Source: Darksidea phi (Eukaryota; Ascomycota; Dothideomycetes; Pleosporales; Lentitheciaceae). Taken from it: a stretch of 64,000 nucleotides of DNA. Shown here piece after piece: positions 9,593-20,805 of this stretch (position 1 is the first letter of the stretch; each line of letters opens with the position of its first letter). The stretch is taken from assembly GCA_030770425.1 (NCBI GenBank), contig JASJFT010000039.1, forward strand, positions 1 to 64,000, given 5' to 3'. The translations under genes were made by a program, and so were the position numbers. The notes under the pieces are model-generated. The model had not been told where the DNA came from, made no database searches, and worked only from the letters and a program-made list of their open reading frames with translations.

Positions 9593-11080
9593 CTAAGCGG
9601 ATGCTAACATTGCTCCCCATCCTTCCAGCCGATCTGCCCAATCAATATCGATAATGTATTCATTCCGCATGGCTTCCCAACCTTGCAGTGGCTGTTCGAG
9701 TCCCTCAACCAACACAACATCGTCCCACGAATCTGGGAACAGACCATTCTTCTCCTGTTCTTGAATAACTTCCCCTAAATCCCAGCTGCCACCCATGTGC
9801 GCATCGAACCGTATAAACGTTTTCCCAATAAAGACTTCTTTCATAATGGAGACGAAGTCCTCCGATATCATGCTGAAGAAAAGTGGGTGTTCATCCTCTT
9901 GAGGATGCGTGCGCCGATGCCATTCCAAAGCTTCGTGAACGGCGGCGGCTCTCTTGACGGCATCGCATATTTGCTGAGTTGAACTCGCCAAGGGGCTTTG
10001 AAAGGTCAGGGTGTATGCGTTGGATGGCATTCCCATGTCGCGCAAAAGCAGAGCCTCGCTAACCCAACGTGCGAGATTTCTGAGGACTCTTCGGGCATTG
10101 AGGTAGTCATTCCATGATGGCAAAAAGATCACCCTCCACAAATCTGCCTGATTCTCAACCCGCAGCCTTGAGTTCGCTTTGCATAAAGAAATGAGCCCCT
10201 GGGCATGACAGGGCTGAAAGTGGCCGCTCGCGTGATCTTCTCGTATTACGATCTTTCGGAGAGAGTTGCGCAGATCAGGGGCAAGCTGTTCAAGAAATTG
10301 TATGGCAGATGCAGTGGCGGAGATGTGATGTATCAGAACGCGACTCGCCGCTCCCTCGGGTGGGATGTTCGCTTGCGGAAGCAAGGCATCTAGCTCGTCG
10401 AGCTCGGCATCAGTTGGGATCAGCCAAGGAGCTGGTTTCCACTCGAGTAATTTCCGCTGAGATCCTGTGGCATATACTGGTGGATCGTGTTCTGGGATGA
10501 AGGTTTCTCTGAGCTCCAAGCAATATTCTCTCGCAGTCCACTCCAGAAACTTAGGATGATGGGATATGAGCTCAACCAAATCTGCAAGCACGGAGCGGTT
10601 CTCAAAAGGCTCGTTGCGATATATTCCCGGTTTCTTCAACTCATGATCTCGGGAAGCCTGGTCCGCTTCCCTAAGCCAGCGAACGCCATCGTGTTCCGGA
10701 TACCGTTGTCCCAGAGCTGTCAAGATGCCCGGGGTAACACATTCAGAAGCCCACGAGAGCATAGCCTGTAGTGCCAAGCCGTGCCAGTCCAGTAAATTTT
10801 CAAACCGCTCGGCATTCGATGCGTGATCCGGGTTGTCTGGCAAATCGGGATTGGCCCGGAACATAATTACGTTTTCACTAAGTGGCACACCAGCCATCTC
10901 TCTAGCAATGTCTCTACAAGTATAGCATAGCGCAAGGTCGAGTGGTCGTCCATCAGCAGTACGGAGGGTTTTCGATTTCGCATCGTAATGGTAGCCACTA
11001 CGCTCCGAAACGTAGTAGCGATAAATTTCGTCTCTGATTTCCCGAGGAAGATAAAAGAAAATGGATTGCGGTTGGGGCAT
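9593..11080 (-). CDS. F-box-like / 2EXR-type hypothetical protein
   Basis: A single 495-aa frame starting at the ATG at 11080. Near the N-terminus FFYLPREIRDEIYRYYV matches the 'LPxEIRxxIY' pattern of fungal F-box-like and 2EXR proteins. Such domains usually recruit proteins to SCF ubiquitin ligases, but many fungal members have no known function. CYTCRDIAREMAGVPL continues the usual 'L..C+.i..E' follow-up helix. The remainder is charged and helical with no second domain I recognise. No intron is needed. A dispersed repeat copy (11267-11349) lies about 190 bp upstream of the start. Confidence 0.7.
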   Translation of the reverse strand: MPQPQSIFFYLPREIRDEIYRYYVSERSGYHYDAKSKTLRTADGRPLDLALCYTCRDIAREMAGVPLSENVIMFRANPDLPDNPDHASNAERFENLLDWHGLALQAMLSWASECVTPGILTALGQRYPEHDGVRWLREADQASRDHELKKPGIYRNEPFENRSVLADLVELISHHPKFLEWTAREYCLELRETFIPEHDPPVYATGSQRKLLEWKPAPWLIPTDAELDELDALLPQANIPPEGAASRVLIHHISATASAIQFLEQLAPDLRNSLRKIVIREDHASGHFQPCHAQGLISLCKANSRLRVENQADLWRVIFLPSWNDYLNARRVLRNLARWVSEALLLRDMGMPSNAYTLTFQSPLASSTQQICDAVKRAAAVHEALEWHRRTHPQEDEHPLFFSMISEDFVSIMKEVFIGKTFIRFDAHMGGSWDLGEVIQEQEKNGLFPDSWDDVVLVEGLEQPLQGWEAMRNEYIIDIDWADRLEGWGAMLASA

Positions 11081-11266
11081 GGCGGGTGCTCAGACAAACC
11101 GATTGAGCAGGGTCAAGTGCAGATGCAGGTCATGCGCCTTTTATAAGGTAGCTGGGCTGGGGCGGGGCTCGGCACGCGAGCGCCATGGCACCGAGCACTC
11201 CTAACATCTCCAGACCCAAAGAAACAGACACAGCAAACAACAACGCAATGAGCGAGAGGTTTCCAG

Positions 11267-11349
11267 GAGGAAAGCTGCATTGCGCAACTATGCTATTGTA
11301 GTAATGATATCTAATAATGGAACTGTACATATCTGAAGACCAGCACTGA
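11267..11349 (-). repeat. Dispersed repeat, copy A
   Basis: About 35 bases (GCTGCATTGCGCAACTATGC onward to TATTGTAG) and the downstream block TCTGAAGACCAGCACTGA are almost identical to copy B at 16214-16301, at similar spacing. The middle is diverged. A shared TTGACGTC follows both copies about 40 bp further on. Both copies lie upstream of minus-strand genes. Confidence 0.75.
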
Positions 11350-13376
11350 TGTCATATTCCTATACACGCCATAATTGAATAGTTGACGTCGAAAAGCCTT
11401 GCTACACTCTTAGTTGCGTTGCTTTTCCAAGGAAAAGGTCGCCAGACTTACACCGCCGATTCAACCGTCCGTCACGTGCACGTCGGGGGGGGGGGGCTAG
11501 CATCAAGATTGTGAATCAAATGTTATGGAAGTGCCAGAGCAAAGCGAGGAGGGGTATTCGGGAAGTGTGGGGGAATGGGAGATAGAACGACTTACAGCGA
11601 GGCCAGTCGACACTGGCTTCATCTAACACTAGGGTTCCGTAGTTAAGAGGCGGGAAAAGAGCATGAGGGGGGGAACGGGGTCACTTGGCATCAAGTTAGA
11701 AAGAAATTGAAGATGAGTCAGGTAACGTGACGTACCAGCGATGGGTCGGTTAGCGTACCAGACCAGATATCCACGGTTGAGCCTTGAAATGTCAGTTTAT
11801 GAGAATCTTATTGAACCCCGCTGGTGGCGCACCAGTGTTGGGAAGGCCAACGGTCCTGAATCCACGCTAGAGTCCCTGAAGTATTAAGTGTATGACAGAT
11901 CAGAGTATTCAGATGCGTACGCACCAGAGTTGGCCGGCCCTGGAGCGATGTCAACATCCCGCAGACAAATAGATTCAGGACTATGCTTACATGCCAGGTG
12001 CATAAAGGGAGGCCACCATGTGCAGTCCAGAAGGCCACTTCTCCGAATTAGCACCGTATATGAAAGTCCGCGAAATCAGACAATGAGCAGTTACCAAACT
12101 CGACCATCACTACTACCATCAGTAACCAGCTCTCCGATTCTACACGTGTAAGCAAACCTAAGTCCGAGAACCGCGTACCCACTCAATATGGACCGTCCCA
12201 TTCACCGAGGCGCCCCCAACGCCTACTACGCGACCTGTAAACCTTTAGGCATTCCATTGCTCCAACAAAAATCTAATTACGAACCGAACCGATCAATATA
12301 GACGACGAGGTAGCACCTAGGGAGAAGAAGGTGCTGAAGAAGGAACGCCGCAGGCTCGGGCTCCATAAACCGGGCGCACTGGACATGGAGAGAATATTGC
12401 CTAGAATAGAGACTATTAGACCGGGAAAGGAATCGTTAGCAACACGTGACTCACGGTTGCTCATCTTCGACGTCCTGCTGTTGAAGACGATCGGTATGAC
12501 CTCCTGAGGCGACGGCGTCCCGTCATGAGTGCTGTATTGACCCTGAAAATTTGTGAGCGACGAGCATGCTAGATTACAAACGGACTCATTACGTTTGTAG
12601 GAAATCCTGGCGCGGCGAACATGGGATTCCTCGAGGACCAGCAAGCTAAGCTCGAGAGCTTGCTCGAGGTGGTGATGCAAGGGCACCTTCATCAGGGCAG
12701 CGACAAGGACTTCTGCGACTATACTACGCAGCGCTCAATGCCGCGTGCACCGTGTTCAGATCCATGCCATTAGTCTTATCGAATCAGCTTCACAATGGGG
12801 AAGGAGTATGGGACTCCAAGATTTCGGCGAGTGGCGCGCGAAAATCAGTGGCTCTTGAAAGAAGAAGAGTCGACATAGGTAATGATTCCGGAGATTTTTT
12901 CCGCTCCCAAACCTGCCAGAATCAGGATCTTTCGAAGAGGGAGGCCATCAGCAAGTGACAAATTATGCGAGGTTAAGGTGTCTCCAGAGGATGTTTCAAC
13001 TGGGGGTATTATCGAATGAGTAGCAGCCATCGCGTCGTCAAACTCGCAGAATAACCCAAAAAGGTGACACAGAAAGGTATTTCGTCCCGAATACCTTGAA
13101 ACGCAAGAAGGTTGTTGGTTGCAGTCATTGCCTATGATTGCCTAAAGTCAACTGGGGGTGTTATATGTTAGCATATAGACGAGCGGAAAACCGTCTGAAG
13201 TGGCAAGAAACTTGTGTGTACATTTATTGCCTTTGCTCACTAATTATCAGCGAGCTCTAGCCAAATTGAGTGGTTGGAAGGGTACTCAGGCTATAATTAG
13301 GCTTGGCGAGAATACTTGGGAGCGGATAGCAGCCTACCCGGAAATGGCTTAGCGCCGTTTACATGGAGCTGCCCCG
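11350..13376. other. Gene-poor interval
   Basis: No convincing gene. It includes a run of 12 G at 11485-11496. Frames at 11808-12038 minus, 12273-12692 minus and 12752-12958 plus show no motif. A short plus-strand frame from the ATG near 12620 starts MGFLEDQQAKLESLLEVVM, which looks protein-like and helical but stops after about 50 codons; it may be a gene scrap. Confidence 0.4.
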
Positions 13377-14837
13377 ATGTTCTCTTGGTCCATCACTATC
13401 ATCAGCGAACTTCGACTCCGGAAGCCTGTCGCTATGGCATCTTTGGGACTCGGTGCGCTTCCTGACGATATCATTATCGCAACTGCGACTCATCTAAAAC
13501 GCCAAAGCAACAGCAATGCCGACCTCCTCGCCTTCATCCTTGTGAGCAAACGATGGCACCAGCTCGGTTTGCGCATCTTCCACGGCAACATCGCTCTCAC
13601 CAATACGACTCTGGAGCGATTTACGAACTCGTTCGTCGCCTCAGCGAACGGTCAACGTGTTCGCTCTCTGACCGTGCGCATCGAAGCGGACCGCTATATC
13701 GATCGAAAGGCACTCGCTCGTTTCGTTGGATTGACTTTCCCTCCATCTTTTGATTTTGCATCGCCCCATGCGAACAATGCCGCCTCGACTCAAACACCGC
13801 TTCCTGATAGAATCGCACGCTTCGTTCCACTAATACCGAACTTCGAAAATCTGGCCTCTTTTAGTTTGCGCTTGGAAGAATCAGGACGGCGCTCGGTCCC
13901 ACGAGCGTCAATCGTCGCGCTGCTGGATGCGTTGCCAGAAAGCTGCACGAATCTGGAGCTGGATACGCATGGGCAGGATCATCGCGAAGAGGACGAGCAA
14001 GCGCATGTTTGCGACGCAGTCCGTCGCGTTCTTCCTCGAATGCAGAATGTGCGCATTCGAGTGGGTGCAATGTGCTGCGCAATGTTCGGCACAACAGGCG
14101 ATTTTGCACCCATCGCTCTACCGAAAATCAAGTCCCTGATCGTGAGCTGTGCACTCCCTTTTGGCATGCACATGCAGCGGTGTGGAAGCAAGGATTACGC
14201 GACCGGCGCGAAGAATCCTCACTGGCCTGAAGGCCTTGCATGGCAATCCGTCACCGCCGGTCTTGCAAAACTCGTTGAGCAACATACCAAAAGTCTCAAG
14301 AGCGCACGGATTTACGCCACGGTTGGAACCGGCAGGGACAGCAGCTCACAGATTTGCCGGACTGAAATCCGCGTCGACATGGTGGCGAAGGAGAGCTGGG
14401 CATTTCCAAGCACGCGTCTGGGTGTTCCGTTCGGAAAGCCAGGCTCTTACCTCTTGCGATTGCATGATGACTCGGACGTGGTAATAACTAATGTCGAGGA
14501 CATTGAAGCGATGGCGGAAGGACAGTTGTGGAAAGACGTGTTGAGTGGTGCCAGGCTGCCGGCCGAGGTTCTCGATGCGGAGAGGGACGGGCTGCCATCT
14601 TTTGCGACGGGCTGTGTCGAATTGCGCCTGCCGACGAAGACGGTCGAGGAATGGCTTACGGAAAATCCGAACCAGGCTATGTGCACGATCTGGCGCAACG
14701 AAGAGAAGACGCGCATGAAGTTGATGCTTGCGGAGAAGAGAACTGGCGACGAGTATCTTTCGGTGCGGCCGGTCAAGGAGATCACGCCGGAAGGATGGGC
14801 CCGCACGAGTGGCGGCCTGGGCATCGAGCGAGCATGA
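13377..14837 (+). CDS. F-box domain hypothetical protein
   Basis: A single 486-aa frame. A second in-frame ATG at 13434 (MASLGLGALPDD) may be the real start because it directly precedes the F-box. F-box signature: LGALPDDIIIATATHLKR, then LLAFILVSKRWHQLGLRIF (residues about 25-70), the 'LPxeil..I...L.....l..+.vcr.w' pattern. After the F-box there is a leucine-rich, irregular region typical of fungal F-box/LRR-like proteins. Such proteins are normally substrate adaptors of SCF ligases; the target is unknown. No introns. A plus-strand neighbour of the decayed chitin locus. Confidence 0.75.
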   Translation: MFSWSITIISELRLRKPVAMASLGLGALPDDIIIATATHLKRQSNSNADLLAFILVSKRWHQLGLRIFHGNIALTNTTLERFTNSFVASANGQRVRSLTVRIEADRYIDRKALARFVGLTFPPSFDFASPHANNAASTQTPLPDRIARFVPLIPNFENLASFSLRLEESGRRSVPRASIVALLDALPESCTNLELDTHGQDHREEDEQAHVCDAVRRVLPRMQNVRIRVGAMCCAMFGTTGDFAPIALPKIKSLIVSCALPFGMHMQRCGSKDYATGAKNPHWPEGLAWQSVTAGLAKLVEQHTKSLKSARIYATVGTGRDSSSQICRTEIRVDMVAKESWAFPSTRLGVPFGKPGSYLLRLHDDSDVVITNVEDIEAMAEGQLWKDVLSGARLPAEVLDAERDGLPSFATGCVELRLPTKTVEEWLTENPNQAMCTIWRNEEKTRMKLMLAEKRTGDEYLSVRPVKEITPEGWARTSGGLGIERA

Positions 14838-14936
14838 TTAGGATATCGCCCACCTGGCTGTCAAAGAACTTGATTGGAATGATGAAATGCATCTTGTTAT
14901 CTTTAACTACAAGCTACTTCCACGACCACCCCATCA

Positions 14937-16085
14937 CTATAAAATTCCAATACCAGCATAGGTATTCGACCGCAACCCAATACAATCGCTCTTCGCCGCC
15001 GGATTCCACTTGATAAAGTTCGCAACAGAATTTTTTTGCGCCTTGGCAATGCTATCACAGTTGTCGTCCTGCTTGACAAAGTAGAACTTATTGCAATTGT
15101 TCACCATGCCGACCTGCGTGGGTGTCGACGTGGTGATGCCATTCCCAGGCGGCTTCGTCGAGGTAGGAGGCTTGCTGGTCGTGGTCAGGGGCTTGTACCC
15201 GATGCTCTCACGCAGACGTATGCATTGGCTCACAGGCGGGTGCAATCGTTACCAACACCAGGATTCCACTTTAAGAAGTCGGAAAGCGTGATGCCGTTAA
15301 AGGTAGCAATGTTTTGGCATCCATCACCGGGGTTGACGAAGTAGAACCGGTCACAGTTATTCACCATACCCGGCTGGGTAGGAACGGGTGTCTAGATACC
15401 ATTTGTCAGCGTCGAAGTGGTTAGAAGAGTAGAAGATTTAGATAGAATAGGTGTAAGCGTGAATCCGATGACGCCGACATACACATTTACGTTTGCCCAG
15501 AGCCCTTCGCAGTTCGATCCGACGCCAGAGTTCCAGGCGAATAGCTGCTGGAAGGTTATCCCGTGGAGCGTGGCGATGTCAGTGCATCCCTGCTCCTTTT
15601 GCACAAAGTAGAATTTATTGCAATTACCAACCATGCCTGGTTGAGTGGGCTGGGGCATCGTGACGCCGTTGCCGGCCGAAGTGGTGGGAGGAGTAGGAGG
15701 ATTGGAGGTCGGAGTGGAAGTGGGTGCTCCAGTCGGCTCACCAAAGGCTTCCACGCAGTACGATTGGAAGGAGTTGTAGCCTGCACAGTTGCTGCCGATG
15801 GTGGGATTCTGTGGTGGGAAGGATCAGCAAGCACAATCGAGAAGGCGACGACGCGGTTTACGCAATGATTATCGCGCGGCGAGATGTAGTACTCAACCAT
15901 TGCAGGAAGTCATCCATGGTGATCCCATACATTCCTGGGACGTTGGCGTATGCGACCGAGTCGTCGGCATTGTCGTGGTGCCAGGTGCAGTATTGAGGTC
16001 TATCGCCTCGCGCTTTTAGGGCGGACGATGCGATTACGATCGAGATGAGAGCCGCCAAAGCGAGAGCTTTGGAAGAGGTGGACAT
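14937..16085 (-). pseudogene. Multi-LysM secreted protein, decayed
   Basis: The ATG at 16085 starts a signal peptide (MSTSSKALALAALISIVIAS) and a first LysM-like repeat ending MDDFLQW at 15897. The match resumes at 15808 with NPTIGSNCAGYNSFQSYC. A second LysM (CNKFYFVQKEQGCTDIATL...) follows. A third (CDRFYFVNPGDGCQNIATF...) and a fourth (CNKFYFVKQDDNCDSIAKA...) complete the protein. Breaks: the first exon junction does not keep phase with a GT donor; an in-frame TAG at 15392-15394; a TGA at 15230-15232; and a frame change near 15205. LysM proteins bind chitin, and secreted fungal ones can shield hyphae from plant immunity. The intact protein would have had four LysM units. The TAG fits CAG to TAG, a CpA to TpA change. 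Confidence 0.8.
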
Positions 16086-16190
16086 AATGACTACGAAAGA
16101 TGTTCTGAGTCGGAACGATGCAGGACTGCGAGCAGAATTGAGAATAGCACACGGTTCAGTCACTGCACTTGCTGCAGCTTGTCATATATC

Positions 16191-16210
16191 TTTTTTTTTT
16201 TTTTTTTTTT
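16191..16210. repeat. Run of 20 T (poly-A on minus strand)
   Basis: Directly abuts dispersed repeat copy B. On the minus strand it reads as a poly-A tail at the 3' end of that repeat. Confidence 0.9.
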
Positions 16211-16213
16211 CCT

Positions 16214-16301
16214 GAGGAAAAGCTGCATTGCGCAACTATGCTATTGTAGGGGAGTTTTTCTACTCAATAATAAACTGCATACATCTGAAGACCAGCACTG
16301 A
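16214..16301 (-). repeat. Dispersed repeat, copy B, with poly-A
   Basis: Second copy of the repeat at 11267-11349. On the minus strand it ends in CCTCAGG followed by 20 A, as expected for a retroposed SINE-like sequence. It sits upstream of the LysM pseudogene start (16085). Confidence 0.75.
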
Positions 16302-16847
16302 AATTTCAACTACACATGAAAAGAGTGGAACGCTTGACGTCGGCCCGTTCATATATCTTCGCCTCTATCGGCAACTTCTATTTCCATCCACCTCGCTTCT
16401 CATGTTAATCACGAAGCAATAGTCAGCAGACGGATCGTTCGGATTTCTTCTCACCTTCCGTTTAATTCTGTGGCATACACAAACCTTCGCGTTCTAGAAG
16501 AATCCTTCGAAGCTACACCAAAGCCTAGGTCCCGCCCCCAAAGTCTTGGTGCCCCGGCTACACGGTACTTTACAGCACCATGCATGTCAATACGCAGGGG
16601 TATTTAGGAAAGTCAGTTTAAAACCCAAAAACATATTCAATTGCTATACGAGGAACGAAGAAATCAGCCAGTCCCCGGCATCGCATGACACAGCCCCCGA
16701 TCGGATTCTTCCAATAGTCCCTTCTGTTCGGCCTCCCTACCTGGTCCGTAGTTACCACATGAGGGATTTACGATGAATTTAAGCTTAATTTCCTGATCGG
16801 GCTTGCGGACCGTTCCCGCGTGATCTATTTCGATCCTACTCGCCTGC
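16302..16847. other. Intergenic, no gene seen
   Basis: Short frames only. It separates the LysM pseudogene promoter side from the 3' end of the LysM-CBM18 gene. Confidence 0.4.
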
Positions 16848-18037
16848 TTATGCCGCGGAAGTAATTGCAACGGTTTGGTTACACTGGCCGAAGCCAGGCT
16901 GACTGCAGGATCAAAACTGGTTAGCTCGTCACTTCTCAATCAAGACCACGATTCCGGGCTTTTTTTTCCCGTCCGTTCGTCCTTCTCGTTCGTATGGGGT
17001 AATGCGAATGCAGAGTCTTACCAGCCAAGATATTGAGAGCACTCATATGCCGTGTCACCACCGATGGATGTTCGTTAGGCCTCTCTCAGATAAAGCGTGA
17101 GATGGTGGGCAGGCATGTCTTACCAGTATCCAGCCGCGGAGCAGCAACTGCCGAACTTTGAGCGTTTGCAGGTGAATGCGTCGTTGTATCCGCATGTTCC
17201 ACCGGGACTCACCGCCGCTGGTTTCGTCGTGGGTGTAGGCGTTGCGCTGTGGGGTGAGGAAACGGTTGTTGATGCCCCAAGGCATGGTCCGCTTTGGCAG
17301 CCTGTTGTGCAGAATGCGGTGGCGTTGCCGCATCTTTTGCATCTCTCGTTAGCTAGATGTCTGACTGAGCGCTGGAATGGAGTGCAAGGAGACATACTGT
17401 CCATTTGCACCGCAGCAGAATCCGAACTTTGGAGGGCAAGGAAGGTAGTCATGGTCTCGTCCGCATTTGCCATTTGTAGTGTATGGTATTCCACCATCAC
17501 AGCTGCCTTCTTGACAGTTACCCTTACCGCAGAAGGCTTCTCCGGTACCGCCCCTGGATTCATCATCAGTGCACAGTCTGCGAAGTCGGTTGTGGAATAT
17601 TCTTACTTTCCACTTGCGTTGCAGCAGTCTCCAAAGGTACTACCTACGCAAGACGCAGTATAGTTGGCTTGAATGCCGCAATTCCCATCCTTTGAAACCG
17701 GTCTCTGATTCGACGCTACGCTCATGACTAGACTCGTGCGTTACAGCTTCAACAAGCTACACTTACGCCGAACAACGCAGTATGTTTCACCAGGCTGGAA
17801 ACCATCGCACGCCTCTCCAAGCTGCGGATTTGCGTAGAGAAATTGATCGAGTGTGAGTTCGAACTGCGCAAGGACATCTGCACAGCTCGTCCAGACACCG
17901 GTTGTATAATTCAACCGACATGACGGGAGAGCGTTTTGCTGTCTTGCGACGACTAGAATCGAGTCGGCTTCGAGGAAGCTGGATGTGAGCGCTACGGGGA
18001 CAAGGGCAGCGACGCCGAAAAAGCCGAACAATTTCAT
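16848..18037 (-). CDS. Secreted chitin-binding protein: LysM plus CBM18 repeats
   Basis: Minus-strand exons 18037-17767, 17727-17607, 17553-17398, 17333-17124, 17060-17022 and 16902-16848 give 283 aa with all phases consistent. The signal peptide is MKLFGFFGVAALVPVALTSS. A LysM follows (CADVLAQFELTLDQFLYANP...). Then come cysteine-rich hevein-type CBM18 units: NCGIQANYTASCVG..GDCCN, then KCGRDHDYLPCPPKFGFCC, then TCGYNDAFTCKRSKFGSCC. The combination predicts an extracellular or wall protein binding chitin oligomers. The acceptor of intron 4 (17061-17123) reads GG, not AG. If the intron is retained, the protein ends at GYW about 30 residues early. The gene is divergent from the GH18 pseudogene with an 877-bp shared promoter region. 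Confidence 0.75.
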
Positions 18038-18914
18038 TCTCGGGATTTGCAATTGAAGCTTTGCTATATGGGGTTGGCGACAAACTGTTAAGCAGAACAG
18101 CTTCGCGACTACACGCGACTATCCATACCGAATTGTGGGCTCCTCTTCAAAGTGCGCTTTAGGATCGAATCGAGCGGGCGTGCTGCAAACTACCCGTGAA
18201 CAACACCACCCCCGGAAAGTACAAAAGAGTCACTGCTTATCGATAATTTATCGATCATTAATCTATAGTTCAATTTGCCTTCCCGTCGCCCAAAGTTTTG
18301 ATGAAATCGGACACGGAGAAAGCGGCCAAGGCGGCGAAGTCGCCTAGAAGCGGGAACCCGGCGTCCAACACGAGGGAAATATGTCAAGGTTAAATATACC
18401 TCTATTCTTAAGAGCAGAAGGTTAGCCTTTTGTTCGCGATAAAATATCTAAGGTTGAAGGATTCCATGCGGGGGCCAAAAAAGCAGCCCCCACCACCCCT
18501 GCACACAAACTATCGATATCGATAACATCTCTCACGGCATCTTTCAGGACGGGAAGTGGTTGCAACCACAGCTATGATGGTTCCGAAATAGGAATGCACC
18601 TCGGGAACGACAGATGTTCTAGCAGGCTTCCAGGTCAGCTGGAACCAGATTTTACATATTTAATATAATCTTCTCAACAGGCAAAGAGGGTGGATCGAGC
18701 TGGTCGCACAGGGGTTGTATTTCTTAGGAGGTGTTGTTAGAAGTCCAGCCTATCCATAGGAGCCGGCAGCATTTGATGGATGCATTGGCAAGGCGGCCTT
18801 GTGCGTGAGATTTCCCCTAGTGTTAGCAACGGGATATCATAGTCTCGAACTCTACCCATTATTGGAACCACGCCTCAGAGGTAGATTCCTTTCGCTCATT
18901 TCAAAAATACACTC
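18038..18914. promoter_or_regulatory. Shared divergent promoter region, LysM-CBM18 gene and GH18 pseudogene
   Basis: An 877-bp interval between two divergent chitin-related starts. Palindromic ATCGAT words occur at 18238-18256 and near 18513, but no specific factor site can be named. No gene seen. Confidence 0.4.
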
Positions 18915-19949
18915 ATGAGGGGCACCATGGCGGTCACCATGGCGTACAACTTGGTGCTCTCAGTCTTCTTATTACTTCCTTCCCCAGTAACGGCCCAGAT
19001 ATCAATGGTCAACGGGCAACCTCGATTCAGCAATACTCCAGTAGCAACAGCCCCCGCATCTTCGCCAACCCTGACCTACAACTGCGCAAAGCTACCCGCA
19101 ATCTGCAACAACGTTGCACAACGGGACCCGCTCTTTATGGCGTTCGATCTTCACTTCGACAAGAACGCCAACAGGAAGCGGGTTCGCAGGAGGGACTCCC
19201 AGCCAATATGTCAGAATCTTCTACTCACCAGCAGTTTGAAGTACTTCCTCAAGCGCCACCACTGCCGATCATCGATATTGCTCGTGAGTTTATGGCAGAG
19301 CAGAAGGGCATAGATAATGGCTCAACCTATCTCCAGAGCATACTGGAGAGCAGCAATGCCACGAACGGTACTGGTAAGACGAACAATACAACAGCTGTGA
19401 AGCGGTGGTTACCAGTGAAGAATGAGGTCATTGCGGAGGTGATATCCTCTATTGCGATGCCGCCTATCGGGCGATCTCCGCTAGAGAAGCGGCAGCAGAA
19501 GAGACAGTGCGACCCTTCCACTCCATGCCCAGACGGCAGCTGCTGCACGAAAGCAGGCCATGTGGGTTTGGCAAGGAGAACTGCGATTCCAGCGTGTGTA
19601 TCTCGAATTGTACGTTTCGTCTCACTACTAGAGGTGGCCAGCTACTGATTGATGGCTTTCAGGTAACGCGACGGCGCTTTGCGGGAGAGATAGCAAAGGC
19701 GGCTCTGTCAAGTGTCCGCTGAACGTTTGCTGTTCGTATTTTGGTAAGTGGAATCATCGCATGTGCTGTCAGACTGGAATGGAACCAAATCCTGGCTACT
19801 AAGAGGGTGGCTGAACTTCATTCAGTCCCCTCGTATCCTGTAGAAGGTGCTATACTAGGAGGGCGCACCTTACTGGAGCCTGCAGCACACAATACTCGCT
19901 TCTCGCGGATGTGAAAGCTGATTATAACTAGGCTACTGCGGAGTCGAAC

Positions 19950-20275
19950 AGGACTATCGTCTCGTCCCTTATGTCTGTCCTGGCAAGGTCTACGCTTGGA
20001 ACTTCAAGCCATCCATAGAAGGCGGCCACGGCACCATCGAGTTCCGGCGACCTCCTGGCGTCGACACAGCTAAGAAGTTGAAGCACTGGATTGCGTTCAC
20101 TATGGCCTTTATCGAAATAGCAATACACTAGAGCCCAGAACAATTCTGCGTCGACCATCCTCGACGACCTCCTCGACTGCCTGAGTTCGAATACTTTGTT
20201 ACTCGCTTCGGCCACGACCATGGGAATCCACAACTTGCTTGACCCACGGCTTCGTGAGTCTCTTGCAACGGCGGC
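19950..20275 (+). pseudogene. Amidoligase domain fragment inside the chitinase locus
   Basis: PGKVYAWNFKPSIEGG, then GTIEFRRPPGVDTAKK, then HWIAFTMAFIEIAIH match the C-terminal part of fungal amidoligase-type proteins ('..W.. FRqPpG...A..WI.ft..f..aa'). A frame change near 20110 continues into RAQNNSASTILDDLLDCL. It lies between the CBM18 end (GYCGVEQDY) and the resuming chitinase sequence (TTPCQQGFGSCQTIPAPTC). Amidoligases form amide bonds (ATP-grasp/GCS-like fold); only a partial domain is present. Confidence 0.6.
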
Positions 20276-20805
20276 GGACCAACCACACCCTGCCAGCAAG
20301 GTTTTGGATCGTGCCAGACCATTCCGGCACCTACGTGTGGAGGCAACTCGGCAGCAGGCGGCAGCATCGGCTACTACCGAGGAACTAGCCAACGTGCGCG
20401 ACCGACAGTGCAACCGCATCAGGCCCAAGGACATCAATACGAAGGGGCTGACGCATCTCTACGCCGCCTTCGCAACCATCAACCCATCCACCTTTAAAGC
20501 CGCCCCCGCCCATTCCGATGACCCAGCGCTTTATAGAGAGTTTACGGGACTGAAGTCCTCCGCGCTGCAGACGTGGATTGCCGTTGGTGGCTGGGATTTC
20601 AATGACCCTGGTGCAACGTGCACGACGTTTAGCGATCTATCGAGGACAGCTGCGAGGCGGGCGAGATTTATCACCTCATTGAAAAAATTTCTGACAACCC
20701 ATGGCTTCCAGGGTGTTGATATTGACTGGGAGTAGTAAGTATCACACCCTCGCCCACCCATCCCGGCCCTGCCATCACTCACCGGCCTATGCTGACTATT
20801 ATCAG

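Noticed and set aside
11808..12692. Small genes in the 11.8-12.7 kb region
   Set aside because: Short frames without motif, start context or splice partners.
19928..20437. 169-aa minus ORF
   Set aside because: Antisense shadow of the amidoligase/chitinase remnants.
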